Shown here: positions 54,599 to 63,154 of the stretch, piece by piece | How positions within the stretch are numbered: the first letter of the stretch is position 1 | Layout: every line of letters starts with the position of its first letter | NCBI GenBank assembly: GCA_963773635.1 | Contig: CAVZBW010000005.1 | Location: 1 to 64,000 of the forward strand | Direction of reading: 5' to 3' | Source: CAVZBW01 sp963773635 | GTDB lineage: Bacteria; Actinomycetota; Acidimicrobiia; Acidimicrobiales; RAAP-2 | Length of the DNA: 64,000 nt | The notes under the pieces: model-generated | The model's input: only the letters and a program-made list of their open reading frames with translations | What the model was told of the DNA's origin: nothing | Database searches by the model: none | Position numbers and translations under genes: made by a program

Positions 54599-56045
54599 AT
54601 GAAATCAGTGAGGGAACGCATGGACATGCATGCCGCCTACCGAGAGGTGGGCAGCTACCGAGCAGCAGCAGAGATCTGCGGCACGACGCCCAAGACCGTC
54701 AAGCGATCGGTGCTAGGCCGAGCCCGAGCGGCCGAATCGGGCGAGGGTGCCGTCGTCGAGCACAACTACGACGCCGTCAGAGACGTCGTCATCGAGCGGG
54801 TGGGGCGGACCAAGGGGCGGATCTCGGCCAAGCGGCTCCTGCCCGATGGCCCGAGCGGCCGGCTACACCGGCTCGGCGCGCAACTTCCGCCGCGCTGGTG
54901 GCCGAGGCCAAGGCGAAGTGGCGGGCCGAGACACCACCGAGGACGGCGACCCGGGGTCTGGGCGCCGGGCGACATGCTGGTCTTCGACTGGGGCGAGATC
55001 GGCCCGCTGTTCGTCTTCTGCGCCGTGCTGGCCTGGAGCCGGGTCCGCTTCGTCTACTTCGCCGACAACCTCGGGGCGCGAGGCGACCATGACGGCACTG
55101 GCCGAGTGCATCGAGACCATCGGCGGCGGTGCCCAAGACCGTGCTCACCGACCGCATGGGATGCCTGAAGGGCGCCACCGTGGCCGGGCTCGTCGTCCCG
55201 ACGCCGGACTACGTGCGCTTCGCCACCCACTACGGATTCCGACCCGACTTCTGCGAGGGCGCGGACCCCGAGTCCAAGGGGCTGGTCGAGAACCTCGTCG
55301 GCTACGTGAAGTCCGACCTCATGATCCCCGAAGAGCTCAGCGTCGCCGACCTGCCGAGCGCGAACGCCAAGGGCCTGGCGTGGTGCGACCGAGGTGAACG
55401 CCGCAGTGCACTCCGAGATCGCGCGCGATCCCCGCCGAGCGACTCGAGATCGAAGCGCTCGGTGCTGGGCGACGCTGCCCGCACTGCGGGCCCGGATCGG
55501 CAAGGTCGTGCTGCGCAAGGTCGACCGGCTCAGCTGTGTGCGCTTCGGCTCGGCCCGCTACTCGGTGCCGCACGGTCCACATCGGCCGCACAGGTCGAGC
55601 TCCGTGGCGCCAGACGGCGTGGTCATGATCGTGTTCTTGGGCGAGATCATCGCCGAGCACGATCTCGTCGCCCCTGGTGAGACGGCCATCTCGACGACCA
55701 CTACGGCGGGCCGCGGCCCATGCCCACCCGGGCGGTGCGACCCAAGACCGCGGCCGAGAAGGCCTTCTGCGCCCTCGGGCCGGCCGCCGAGGCCTTCATC
55801 AAGGGGCGGCCGCCGCGGGGATCGACCCGCTCAGCGGCGACCTCGACGAGCTGTGCGCCATGGAGGCCGCCCACGGCAGAGAGGCGCTCATCGCCGCCCT
55901 CGAGCGCGCCGTCGAGTTCGGGCGCTTCCGGGCCCACGACGTGCGCTCGATCCTCGCCGCGGGCACCGGCGTGCCGCGACCAGCCAGCCCGGGCGACGCG
56001 CTCATCGTCGAGCTGCCCGCGGTCGCCGACGCGCTCGCTCGGTGA
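54599..56045 (+). pseudogene. IstA transposase of element D, multiple frameshifts
   Basis: MKSVRERMDMHAAYREVGSY starts the helix-turn-helix; GDMLVFDWGEIGPLFVFCAV has the first catalytic Asp; VLTDRMGCLKGATVAGLVVP has the second region, and FCEGADPESKGLVENLVGYV the Glu region. KVDRLSCVRFGSARYSVP is the C-terminal beta-barrel. The frame changes several times between 54870 and 55800. Confidence 0.75.
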
Positions 56046-56067
56046 CTACGCCATCGGCGAGCGAGTC

Positions 56068-56843
56068 ATGAGCACGACCCCTCCCGCCACTGCCGGCCGA
56101 CCTCGAAGCGGGCTGCGTCGCCTCCGCCTCGGGGCCATGCGTCGCTCTCGCCCGAACTGCTGGTGGTGGCCAAGACCCAGCGCTGGAAGCCCGAGGAGTT
56201 CTTGCGCACCTTGGTCGAAGCCGAGATCGCCTCGCGTGACGCCTCGAACGCCCGGGCCAGCCGGCTCAAGGCCGCCGCCTTCCCGGTGACCAAGACGCTC
56301 GACGAGTTCGACGTGAGCGCCTCGTCGGTGCCACGAGCCACCTTCGACTACCTGGCCAGTCTCGAGTGGATCGCGGGCCAAGGAGAACCTCTGTCTCGTC
56401 GGACCGGCGGGGACCGGCAAGACCCACCTCCTCGTCGCCCTCGGCCACCAGCCGTCGACGCCGGCAAGCGGGTGCGCTACTTCACCGCCACCGATCTCGT
56501 CGAGACCCTCTATCGGGGACTGGCCGACAACTCCGTCGGCCGGGTGATCGAACAGATCCTCAAGGCCGACCTGATCCTGATCGACGAGATCGGCTTCGCC
56601 CCGATGGACGACACCGGCGCCCAGCTGTTCTTCCGCATCGTCGCCGCCGCCTACGAGCGCCGCTCCCTCGGCATCGGCTCGCACTGGCCCTTCGAGGACT
56701 GGGGACGCTTCCTCCCCGAGCACACGACGGCCGTCAGCCTGCTCGACCGGCTCTTCACCACAGCGTCCTCGTCGCCACCGCAGGGCGAGTCGTTCCGGCT
56801 GAAGGAGGCCCGACAGAAGGGAGGTGGACCGAAGCTCACGTAG
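56068..56843 (+). CDS. IstB helper ATPase of element D, frameshifted
   Basis: AAA+ ATPase of IS21. VVAKTQRWKPEEFLRTLVEA, then a P-loop read over two frames (VGPAGTGKTHLLVALG, near 56400), Walker B LILIDEIGFAPMDD, and ESFRLKEARQKGGG at the end. IstB activates IstA at the target. Frame changes near 56130, 56390-56450 and 56755. Confidence 0.8.
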
Positions 56844-56915
56844 AGTCAGGAATCACCGCGAGGGGTGCGGACTTCTGGTGGCCAAAAGCGGCGGACTGGA
56901 AACTGGCCACGGACA

Positions 56916-56920
56916 CTCAG
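56916..56920. repeat. Target-site duplication CTCAG (right copy of D)
   Basis: CTCAG at 56916-56920 follows the right end of element D. Removing D and one copy restores the OrfA reading frame of element C. Confidence 0.85.
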
Positions 56921-57169
56921 CATCTCGTTGTCCAAGGCCTGGTCGGCCACGATCTTCTTCAGGCGCTGGTTCTCCCGCTGGAGCTCCTTGAGCTCCTTGG
57001 CGTCGTCGGCCTTCATGCCTCCGTATTGGTTGCGCCAGCGGTGCCACGTGGACTCGGTGATCTCGAGGTGGCGGGCCACCTCGTCGAGGCTCTGGCCTTG
57101 GCTGAGGAGCCGTTCTCCCTCGGCGAGCTTGCGGATGATCTGCTCGGGCGTGTGCCGCCGCTTCTTCAT
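56916..57169 (-). pseudogene. IS3-family OrfA of element C, cut near its end
   Basis: Minus strand from ATG 57169: MKKRRHTPEQIIRKLAEGER, LDEVARHLEITESTWHRW form the helix-turn-helix and NQRLKKIVADQALDNEML the coiled coil. The last codons lie beyond element D, next to the A7 run at 54396-54402. Confidence 0.85.
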
Positions 57170-57261
57170 TGTGCTGTCCTCCTTGCCCCATCTTGGGGCA
57201 TCGGACTCGCACAGTTGGTGGTTCAGCTCACGGGTATCCGGTCACTCTCAGCACGTCACCA

Positions 57262-57402
57262 GGAGCCCGCAACTACTACGACCAGCTCAGAGCAAGGGGC
57301 AAGACGCATCGACAGGCCCTCCGTCAGCTGGCCAACCGCTTGGTCGGGATCCTCCACGTCTGTTTGGAGCGAGACCTCCTCTACGACGAGCTGGTCGCCT
57401 AG
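57262..57402 (+). pseudogene. C-terminal remnant of an IS110-family transposase
   Basis: GARNYYDQLRARGKTHRQAL and NRLVGILHVCLERDLLYDE match the C-terminus (transposase_20 end) of IS110 proteins. The rest of that element is absent, so it is a fifth, older mobile element fragment at the right side of the nest. Confidence 0.7.
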
Positions 57403-57450
57403 CCGCAGGATTCCAACCTTGCCGCTTGACTTCTTACGGCCGTGGGATGT

Positions 57451-58236
57451 CTAGAGGCTCGTGGTCGACGCCTGGGTCTTCGAAGATCTAGCGCGGCGCA
57501 TCAGGGCGTCTTGCAGGTTGCGGTACGACCCACGGATTGATGGCGGATGCCGGTAGAAGTCGTAGACAAGCGGGTGCACTACATCGAGCATGCTGGGTGC
57601 GCCTCGGATACCGCGAAGATAGAGAAGGATGTTCTGCCGGTACCAGATCGGGACTCGCTGGTCGTTCCAAACAGCCGGACGCACGATGTCGTGAGGAAAG
57701 TAGCCACGTTCATCGAACTGAGCAGCCCAGTAAGTCTGCCATTGTTCATTTACGTGATCGACGCCGCCTTGGCCGGGTATGGCAGCCGAGAATAGGACGG
57801 CATCTGAGTGTCGACAAAGGCTATCGACGAAGGTTGCAGCTGCGGTCTCGGGCAAATGTTCCGCAACCTCAAGGGAGATCACGAGATCGAAGCGCCTCGC
57901 CAAGTCGAGCGGGCTCGCTAGGTCCTGTGCTTGGATGCCGGCTGAAGGCACGTGCTCTGGCGAGTAGCGGTCGATTCCTTTCGTTATGGAGGCGCCAAGG
58001 GATCGGCTGGCTTCGAGCCACGCTCCCGTTCCACATCCGATGTCCAGAATCGAGGACGGCCGGATCTGCGCGAAGACGAGAGGGAGCACGACGCGAGCGG
58101 CCGCCAGGGAGCCCTGGGCTATCCCGTCGAAGAACTCCTGGGAATACGAATGCGCTATGCGGCGGCTCTCGGAGGGGTGCCGAACCGGCTCACCGGGAAG
58201 GCAACGCAGGCGGCGCCATCTGTGGGTTCCTAGCAT
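57451..58236 (-). CDS. Class I SAM methyltransferase
   Basis: SSILDIGCGTGAWLEASRSL is motif I, TKGIDRYSPEH motif II, FDLVISLEVAEHLPETAAAT motif IV, and RVPIWYRQNILLYL is common in methyltransferases of polysaccharide loci. About 261 residues; the start could be ATG 58236 or 58272, as no ribosome binding site decides it. Gene orientation faces the IS nest. Confidence 0.75.
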   Translation of the reverse strand: MLGTHRWRRLRCLPGEPVRHPSESRRIAHSYSQEFFDGIAQGSLAAARVVLPLVFAQIRPSSILDIGCGTGAWLEASRSLGASITKGIDRYSPEHVPSAGIQAQDLASPLDLARRFDLVISLEVAEHLPETAAATFVDSLCRHSDAVLFSAAIPGQGGVDHVNEQWQTYWAAQFDERGYFPHDIVRPAVWNDQRVPIWYRQNILLYLRGIRGAPSMLDVVHPLVYDFYRHPPSIRGSYRNLQDALMRRARSSKTQASTTSL

Positions 58237-58272
58237 CAGCCCGGAGCCGGATCTTTCAAGAGGGCACGACAT

Positions 58273-58950
58273 CGCCGGCTTTCACGGATCGCACAAGCGA
58301 GGGCCGGCGTCGCAAGTTGATAATGCGCCGGGCCAGAAGATGGCACGGCTGTCCGGATCGGCCGAGGGCAGAACACAGAGCGCCAAAGTCGCTGGCTTTG
58401 CTGAGGCGAAAGGCCTAATCGGGAGGACCCAGCTTCGCCCAGGAATGCCGGAACCGGCCTCCGGGGCCACCAGTATCCGGAACTGGGCCCTAAGGAGGCG
58501 TGATGAGCAGGGGCGACGGCGAGAGGCTGCAAGTGAGCCGAGGCGACGCCGGGTATCACCATGGCGTCCTTAGTCTCGGCTCCGGAAAGCAGCGTCTCTT
58601 TCGCAAGTCTGACAGCTCCCATTAGCCGCAAAGTCACAACCGTGAGAGCCGGCGGCGCGGCCGTGGAAAACTCGGACGTGTACGGGCTGCCCAATAATCT
58701 GTCACCGCAACGTATCGTAGGCCGGTAGAGCGGCATCGCGGCGACTGTCGCGTTGGTGGATCCCGAACAGGTGCTGGTTCAGTCGGAGAGAAGGGTCTCT
58801 CATACCGACATATGGCACGGTACGCCATCGGGTCGAGCCGTATCGATGATAGTTGGTTCGTGGGTCGGAGCTCTTAACGCAAAGGAGAAGAGGGGTCGGT
58901 TCGGTGAATCCATGCGGCACCGTCCATGGGAACGATCACCGGGAAACCCA
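58273..58950. other. Stretch with no supported gene
   Basis: About 680 bases between two methyltransferase genes on the minus strand. Open frames here have no family motif, no ribosome binding site and biased composition, so none is called. Weak GC drop; may hold promoters or remnants. Confidence 0.5.
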
Positions 58951-59625
58951 TCATGTTGCCAAATCCGGCCCGTATTCTCGATGGCGTCGAGCGAATGCCC
59001 ACACAACAGAAGGGGTCTCTGCTTCATTCCTGAGCGGTCGCCACGGACGCATCCGTGAGAAATCAATGGGACGTCCGGTCCAAGACCGTGATCGCAGGTC
59101 GCGTGATATACACGCTCGGTTGCCCCATCTTCCGATCCTCTCGACGGTCAGGTCGGCGGCCTCGAGCAACAACCGCATCCCATCGGGTGTAAAGCGCCAG
59201 TAGTCGCCTGGGCAATAATGCAGGCGGACGAGAAATGGGGTGCTAACCACGAGAAGGCCATCCGGCCTAAGCATGTCTGCGAGCTTCGCTACGGCACTCA
59301 TTGGGTCCACAACGTGCTCTAGCACCTGCTCGCAGATCACGACGTCGTACTTACGAGAAACGGGCTTTCGGTCGCATAGATCAAAATCCGGGAAGTCGAG
59401 GACTTCATACCTAGCCCATGGAAGCGAGCTTTGTCCCGCACCGCTGATCTCTACGGCTGAAAGGCTTCCCACGTCAAGCGCCCGGAGGTAGCTCTCGATG
59501 TCTTGATTCATTACGATTCGCATCCATTGACAATCCGCGCCACGTACAAATGTTCGCAGGACTAGCCATGCAGTGTCGGGTAAGTAGGGCTTGACGAAGC
59601 GGCGTGCCAATTCAGCCGGGTTCAT
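58951..59625 (-). CDS. Methyltransferase-domain protein
   Basis: About 224 residues. VEISGAGQSSLPWARYEVLD replaces the usual glycine-rich loop, then YDVVICEQVLEHVVDPMSAV, LRPDGLLVVSTPFLVRLHYC and DYWRFTPDGMRLLLEAADL are Methyltransf_11-type, as in sugar methyltransferases near glycan clusters. The motif I variant makes the activity less certain. ATG 59625. Confidence 0.7.
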   Translation of the reverse strand: MNPAELARRFVKPYLPDTAWLVLRTFVRGADCQWMRIVMNQDIESYLRALDVGSLSAVEISGAGQSSLPWARYEVLDFPDFDLCDRKPVSRKYDVVICEQVLEHVVDPMSAVAKLADMLRPDGLLVVSTPFLVRLHYCPGDYWRFTPDGMRLLLEAADLTVERIGRWGNRACISRDLRSRSWTGRPIDFSRMRPWRPLRNEAETPSVVWAFARRHREYGPDLAT

Positions 59626-59919
59626 GTAGGAATGTTATCGCTCGACGACTTGGCCCGAAGCCGAAGGAAATTGTTGCCGATCGGAGAGAGGAGTAGAACA
59701 CGTACGGTCCTGACTCGGCTCTCTCGCACACGAGCCAGCCGAATTCGCCGAGCGGTGGCGCCCGCAACACCAACTACAACTCACAAGGCGGGCGGACTAA
59801 TCAACGGGGTCCGTCAAATCCACCTGGGCGAGGAGTTTGGCAGTAAAGGTGGAGGCTAATCCGGAGTCCCTCCCCATTGATCCGATGGAATCGGAGGTCG
59901 TCGCGTCCCTGTCTGTACG

Positions 59920-61746
59920 CTACGTCCGCTCGGGCTGTGGAATAACAGTCGCGATGTCAGGGTACGCCACCCGCCGAAACGGCGGGCGAACAGCAAGATC
60001 GGCAGGAGGACCGAAGTCGGCGACCCTTCCCTGCTCGAGTACGAGAAGAAGATCGGAGTCCTGGGTGGTCGCTAAACGATGGGAAATGATGATGATGGTC
60101 ATGGCTCCGTGAAGCTCCCGGAGCGTCTGCCGAAGGAGCGTCTCTGAGCGGTGGTCGAGAGCGCTCGTGGGCTCATCTAAGACGAGAACCCGCGGACGAC
60201 CAACAAGCGCCCGTGCTATCGCAAGACGTTGGCGCTGGCCGCCGGAGATCGCGCCTCCGCCTTCGCCGACTGCGGTCTCATAACCATCGGGCATGGAGCA
60301 GATGTCGTCGTGAAGATGGGCAGCCCGAGCAGCGTGGCGAATATCGGCCTCCGGGATGTTGCGAAAGAAGGAGATGTTTGAGGAGATCGTTCCCCGAAGG
60401 AGGACGGGCTCTTGGGGTACAAAGGCGAGTGGGCTCCCCTCGGACGACGTGGCGATTCGGTTAGGGGGAAGATCGCCGATGAGAACCGATCCGGACCTCG
60501 GCTCGCGCAAGCCGAGGATGAGCTGACTGAGCGTGGTCTTTCCACTGCCGGATCTCCCGACGATAGCGAGGGAGGCGCCCTCGCCTATGGAGAACGTCAC
60601 GTCTGAGAGCACGTCTCGGCGCCCGTCGTAGGTGAACGAAGCTCCGCTGACCGAAATCCGATATTCGGTCGGGATCTTCTGACGGCCCTCGTCCCGACGG
60701 CTTCCGGTGTAGCGATCAAAATCGAACCTTACGGCGTCGATGAACCCCTCGAAGGAGCGCAGCTGCTGGAGGGTGGATTGAATGCTCGATCCGTAAGTGA
60801 GCGATCGAAGCATGAGGAGAAACACCGCGGCGGTGCTCGCCAGACCTGCACCTTGGTGGCCGGTAATGATCGCTATTGCGAGAATGACGAAAGCCAGAGC
60901 GAGTGTCTGGTAGAAGACCGGTGTAAGTTGCCCGAGCCGGCGATTGAGCCGGAAGATCTCGGCAGATGTAATGTTCTCCCTCTCGAGTTGCGTCAGGGCC
61001 TTTTCCTCGACTCCAAAGAGTCGGAACTCTCGGGTCAACCTGGTGTACTCCGTGATCATGGTTCCCATTGCATCCCAGGCATTGGAGAGGTCGCGGGAGG
61101 AGCGCTTCGAGCGACTGTTGAGTGGTCGAAGAGCGAGGGACAGGACTAGGCCGAGAGCGAGAACCAGGACCGCGGTGATGGGACTGACGAAGAAGGCGGT
61201 AAGCATCAAGGCAATTGCCGTGAGCACGGCTTGGATACCTCCAGCGAGGGTGGTCATGATGCTTGCGATATTCGTTGCATTGAAGGTAAGCATCTGTTGA
61301 ATATGCCCAAGACGTTCTTCGGACTGTACCGACCATTGCGCTGCAAAGAAGGCATCGAGAAGGGAGCGACGGACTCCTTCGAGGGCAGAGGAAGAGAGCG
61401 AGGAATTGAGAAGAGCCGACGAGTAGCTACCCGCGAAGTAGATGACGAGGAGCCCAAAGGAAACAAGGACGATCTGGACGATGGACAGATGGACTCCGTG
61501 TATTACGACATAGTGCTTCCGCAAGGCAGCGTTGACGGCCACTTGGCTGAGCAAGACGAGGAGCGTGGCTTGGGCAAGCCCTGATACGAAGGCAGCGAAG
61601 GCGACAAAGGCTAAGCGTCGTTCAAAGTCACGGATCCCGAGAGTGCGAAGGGAGGTGGCGAGACCCCGCAGGCTGACCGGATCCGCTTCGGATCTCGCTT
61701 GTTGTCGTTCTCTGCGCCAGAAGCGACGGCGGTGAGACGGGGTCAT
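59920..61746 (-). CDS. ABC transporter, fused membrane and ATPase domains
   Basis: About 608 residues. The N-terminal half has six hydrophobic helices (ABC exporter fold); the C-terminal nucleotide-binding domain has Walker A GRSGSGKTTLSQLILGL (about residue 395), Q-loop VPQEPVLLRG, signature ISGGQRQRLAIARAL (about 498), Walker B RVLVLDEPTSALDH and switch HRL. Probably a flippase or exporter of a lipid-linked glycan or a peptide; it lies next to a Wzy-like polymerase. Confidence 0.9.
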   Translation of the reverse strand: MTPSHRRRFWRRERQQARSEADPVSLRGLATSLRTLGIRDFERRLAFVAFAAFVSGLAQATLLVLLSQVAVNAALRKHYVVIHGVHLSIVQIVLVSFGLLVIYFAGSYSSALLNSSLSSSALEGVRRSLLDAFFAAQWSVQSEERLGHIQQMLTFNATNIASIMTTLAGGIQAVLTAIALMLTAFFVSPITAVLVLALGLVLSLALRPLNSRSKRSSRDLSNAWDAMGTMITEYTRLTREFRLFGVEEKALTQLERENITSAEIFRLNRRLGQLTPVFYQTLALAFVILAIAIITGHQGAGLASTAAVFLLMLRSLTYGSSIQSTLQQLRSFEGFIDAVRFDFDRYTGSRRDEGRQKIPTEYRISVSGASFTYDGRRDVLSDVTFSIGEGASLAIVGRSGSGKTTLSQLILGLREPRSGSVLIGDLPPNRIATSSEGSPLAFVPQEPVLLRGTISSNISFFRNIPEADIRHAARAAHLHDDICSMPDGYETAVGEGGGAISGGQRQRLAIARALVGRPRVLVLDEPTSALDHRSETLLRQTLRELHGAMTIIIISHRLATTQDSDLLLVLEQGRVADFGPPADLAVRPPFRRVAYPDIATVIPQPERT

Positions 61747-61777
61747 GCCACTCGTTCGACAGGATGCGAAGGGGCAA

Positions 61778-63010
61778 TCACGGGATCACCCTCGCTGTTG
61801 ATGGGAGCTCGGAGGAAGCATGCTGCTGGTGTAGTTCGGCCAAGGCCATCCCGAGGAAGATCCAAGGCAACGAACCCGTGGCTGTGACCCAGAAGATGTC
61901 GAACTGGCCCTCGACGATGTGTGCGAGCATGACCGATAGTGCGACCGAGCCTCCCAGCGCCGGTGGGGCCCTCCAGAGGAAGCGCAAAGAGCCACCCAGT
62001 AGGACGAGGAGTCCGAGGAGGCCAACAATGCCTCCCGTCGCGAGGAGGCCGATCTCTGCGTTGGGTGGCTGGATTGCGGTTGGGTACTGGCCTGTGTACC
62101 AATAACGCTCGCCCACCCCGAAAAGTGGGGACGTCCTCCAGATGTCGAGGGTCTGGGTATAGGAGGCCTCCCGTGTCGTAATGCTGTTGATCTTGGCTCC
62201 GGAGTTAACCTCGTGCACGACAGAAACATAGGCAATAGCCGCCATGGCTCCAATGACGAACAATAAGATGAAGGATCGACTGCGAACCCTTCTGGTCCCC
62301 TCGGTCTCCCGGCGTCGATCACGCAGAAAGGTGATTGAGACGGCAACTACCAGTCCGAAGACTGCTTGACGCGAACCGGTGGCGAGCACTGCCACGATAC
62401 AAAGGTACTTTGTAGCCGCTCGCCATCCATCATGCCTCTGCCAAGGGGGAGAGAACTGACATATGAGCACGGAGACCACCAAGAGGTTGCCGATGGCATT
62501 CTTCTGTAGGCCAAGCGGCAATGTTGCTGCCGGGTGGAGGCCGTGAGGTAGCCAAAGTAGGATGATCCATGTCGAGAGAATAGACGCGAAGAATACGTAG
62601 AGCTGCAGTGCGACGGTTGTGCGGCCTCTCGCCTCGATTGCGTAGCCAACAGCCGCCGCGCCGGCCACCATGAGGAATTGATGGAACCATTCAACAACGT
62701 CATAACGATTCGGATTGTGCACGACGGAGAGAAGCGTGGTGGCTTGATAAACGAGAACAAGAGGTAGCCACCGTAAGAACCATGTAGCCCTCCGCCATCG
62801 AACGAGGGGAATCGCGCAAATGGCGGCTAGGAGAAGGACGAGGTCGGCCAGGCTGATGCTATTGCCACCACCGGTCCCTCCCACATGGAGCACGAGGAAG
62901 GACGCGGGAACGGCGCCCACGACAGGTGCCAGCGGGAACCTGACGAGAATGGCAAAGCCGAAGACGACTGCGCCTGCGAGGAGGATCAGAAGGTCGGGTT
63001 GGATCGCCAT
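61778..63010 (-). CDS. O-antigen polymerase/ligase-like membrane protein
   Basis: About 410 residues with ten or more hydrophobic helices. The long loop GSGAKINSITTREASY-type region (NSGAKINSITTREASYTQT) and LFGVGERYWYTGQYPT, PNAEIGLLATGGIVGLLGL fit the Wzy/WaaL C-terminal periplasmic region. Such proteins polymerise lipid-linked repeat units. The stop lies 31 bases before the ABC transporter start on the same strand. Confidence 0.8.
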   Translation of the reverse strand: MAIQPDLLILLAGAVVFGFAILVRFPLAPVVGAVPASFLVLHVGGTGGGNSISLADLVLLLAAICAIPLVRWRRATWFLRWLPLVLVYQATTLLSVVHNPNRYDVVEWFHQFLMVAGAAAVGYAIEARGRTTVALQLYVFFASILSTWIILLWLPHGLHPAATLPLGLQKNAIGNLLVVSVLICQFSPPWQRHDGWRAATKYLCIVAVLATGSRQAVFGLVVAVSITFLRDRRRETEGTRRVRSRSFILLFVIGAMAAIAYVSVVHEVNSGAKINSITTREASYTQTLDIWRTSPLFGVGERYWYTGQYPTAIQPPNAEIGLLATGGIVGLLGLLVLLGGSLRFLWRAPPALGGSVALSVMLAHIVEGQFDIFWVTATGSLPWIFLGMALAELHQQHASSELPSTARVIP

Positions 63011-63154
63011 TCAAGAGCTTTCAGGGGCGGGGCTCCGCTTTCCCGAGGAGCGTAGGAGCTGTGGGCACGGTCGTCGAGGATCTGTTGGAGACCCGAAGGG
63101 GAAGGAAGAGGGCTGCTGCGGGGCGGCGGGGAAGGACGTTGCCGCGTGCCCAGC

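Larger units (their letters stand above)
54420..56915 (+). mobile_element. IS21-family element D, complete but frameshifted
   Basis: The ends are inverted: TGTCCGTGGCCA at 54420-54431 and TGGCCACGGACA at 56904-56915. Near each end several TGGCCA-xGA-AAGTCC-like repeats are present, as is usual in IS21. It carries istA and istB in order and is flanked by CTCAG on both sides, the target-site duplication. Internal single-base changes may be sequencing errors or decay. Confidence 0.85.
54216..57225 (-). mobile_element. IS3-family element C, split by element D
   Basis: On the minus strand orfA (from ATG 57169) and the first part of orfB (from 54396) belong to one IS3 copy, with the outer end probably at TGAACCACCAACTGTG (ending 57225). 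Element D splits it between 54415 and 56920. The far end is cut off at about 54215 against element B. Confidence 0.75.

Noticed and set aside
58273..58950. Several open frames between two methyltransferase genes
   Set aside because: None has a family motif, plausible start or normal composition.
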